Positions 6,010 through 6,965 of a DNA stretch of 6,965 nt are shown here, one piece after another (position 1 is the first letter of the stretch; every line of letters begins with the position of its first letter). The DNA is taken from positions 1-6,965 of the forward strand of contig JAITIH010000334.1 in NCBI GenBank assembly GCA_031279525.1. The letters run 5' to 3'. The notes under the pieces were generated by a model. The model was not told the DNA's origin and did not search any database. It saw nothing but the letters and a program-made list of their open reading frames with translations. The position numbers and the translations under genes are program-made. The stretch is from Deltaproteobacteria bacterium (GTDB lineage: Bacteria; Desulfobacterota; Desulfarculia; Adiutricales; Adiutricaceae).

Positions 6010-6965
6010 ATGGCAAACGCGCGTCATAAAATAATGCTGGTCGACGATAACATGGCTAATTTAGCCATTGGTAAAAATATGCTCCGGGAGTTCTACGAGG
6101 TTTTCCCCATTCCCTCCGGGGCCAAGCTTTTCGAAGTCTTAGAGCGCGTGACTCCCGCCCTTATCCTCTTGGACGTGATGATGCCGGAAATGGACGGCTA
6201 CGAGGCCATCAAGCGCATAAAGGCCGACAATCGCTGGTCGGACATCCCGGTCATCTTTTTGACTTCCAAAAACGACGAAAGAAGCGAGCTGGAAGGCCTT
6301 TCCTTAGGGGCCATCGATTACGTGGCCAAGCCTTTCTCCGCCCCCCTTCTTTTAAAGCGCATCGAAAACCAGCTTTTGATCGCCTTTCAGAAAAAAGAGC
6401 TGAAAAACTATAACGATAACTTACAGCAGATGGTCAAGGACAAGACCAGACAAGTGCTTGAGCTCCAGAACGCGGTTATTTCCACCGTTTCCGAGATGGT
6501 GGAGTTTAGGGACACCATGACCGGCGGCCACGTCACGAGAACCCAAAAGTACCTTAAGGTGTTGGTGGACAAGCTTTTGGAGGAAGGCGTTTACTCGGAC
6601 GAGGTCTCCCAGTGGGACCAGTCTTTTCTTCTCCCCTCGGCCCAGCTGCACGACGTCGGGAAAATCGCCATCAGCGACGCGATTTTAAACAAACCCGGGA
6701 AACTGACCCCGGAAGAGTTCGAGGAGATGAAAAAGCACACCGTCATCGGGGTGCAAGCCATCGAGTCGATTTCCTCGAAAACCGAAGAGCACGCCTTCCT
6801 AAAGCACGCCGGGGTCTTCGCCGGGACCCACCACGAAAAATGGGACGGCTCCGGTTACCCCAATAAGCTTAAAGGGGAAGAGATTCCCTTGGAGGGCCGG
6901 CTCATGGCCATCGCCGACGTTTACGACGCCTTAATCTCCAAGCGGCCATATAAGGCGCCTCTGAC
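6010..6965 (+). CDS. Response regulator with HD-GYP domain, predicted cyclic-di-GMP phosphodiesterase (3' end outside window)
   Basis: 318 codons are present and the frame is open to the window end; the missing part should be short, because the HD-GYP core is nearly complete. The N-terminal REC domain (about 6-122) has acidic Asp12/Asp13, phospho-acceptor Asp55 in LLDVMMP, Thr85 and Lys107 in KPF. A probable coiled-coil linker (about 125-160) leads to the HD-GYP domain: GGH (His174), LHDVGK (His214, Asp215), KKH (His243), THHEKWDGSGYP (His274, His275, then GSGYP) and IADVYDAL (Asp303). The metal ligands and the GYP signature are intact, so hydrolysis of c-di-GMP is expected, as in RpfG-type regulators. 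It is soluble; no membrane segment is seen. The ATG at 6010 is preceded by GAGG with six-base spacing. It lies downstream of the hybrid kinase in the same orientation and is its likeliest phosphorelay target. An HD-GYP acting on another cyclic dinucleotide cannot be excluded. Confidence 0.94.
   Translation, partial: MANARHKIMLVDDNMANLAIGKNMLREFYEVFPIPSGAKLFEVLERVTPALILLDVMMPEMDGYEAIKRIKADNRWSDIPVIFLTSKNDERSELEGLSLGAIDYVAKPFSAPLLLKRIENQLLIAFQKKELKNYNDNLQQMVKDKTRQVLELQNAVISTVSEMVEFRDTMTGGHVTRTQKYLKVLVDKLLEEGVYSDEVSQWDQSFLLPSAQLHDVGKIAISDAILNKPGKLTPEEFEEMKKHTVIGVQAIESISSKTEEHAFLKHAGVFAGTHHEKWDGSGYPNKLKGEEIPLEGRLMAIADVYDALISKRPYKAPL

Overview
The window carries four protein-coding genes, all on the + strand, in two functional blocks. 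The genes are GC-rich (for example 45 of 60 bases are G/C at 481-540). The intergenic DNA contains strikingly AT-rich stretches (24 of 120 G/C at 2401-2520; 44 of 180 at 5761-5940). The gene content points to an anaerobic, H2-metabolising, signalling-rich bacterium. An HydF fragment implies an [FeFe]-hydrogenase. The hybrid kinase and the REC-HD-GYP regulator resemble types I associate with Desulfovibrio-like Desulfobacterota, spirochaetes and anaerobic Firmicutes. I cannot fix the taxon from this sequence; a gut or sediment desulfobacterial lineage is only a guess.

Block 1 (2-1653): the 3' end of hydF, the GTPase scaffold for the 2Fe subcluster of the hydrogenase H-cluster, overlaps the start of an aspartase/fumarase-superfamily lyase (aspA-like) by four bases (ATGA). 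A strong Shine-Dalgarno for the lyase lies inside the hydF end. The two are almost certainly co-translated. A plausible link is ammonia supply for the azadithiolate bridge of the H-cluster, but the lyase has unusual active-site residues.

Intergenic 1 (1654-2621): no convincing gene. The first ~430 bases are GC-rich and full of inverted repeats; the rest is AT-rich and holds a candidate promoter for the downstream kinase.

Block 2 (2622-6965): a 973-residue membrane hybrid histidine kinase (periplasmic Cache-like sensor, HisKA, HATPase, REC, Hpt and a further helical C-terminal module). It is followed after 466 bases by a REC-HD-GYP response regulator, a predicted cyclic-di-GMP phosphodiesterase cut by the window end. 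The simplest model is that a periplasmic ligand drives phosphorelay through the kinase's own REC and Hpt to the REC of the HD-GYP protein, changing c-di-GMP turnover. The two upstream regions share an AT-rich element (GTTTTATTAAC followed after 1-2 bases by TTATAA) overlapping candidate -10 boxes, which suggests co-regulation from separate promoters. The leader of the HD-GYP gene also has three small hairpins in a row, the last abutting its ribosome binding site.

No mobile element, CRISPR array, tRNA or rRNA was seen. I found no clearly new multi-gene system. The most interesting points are the hydF-coupled divergent aspartase, the shared upstream element, and the uncharacterised C-terminal module of the kinase.
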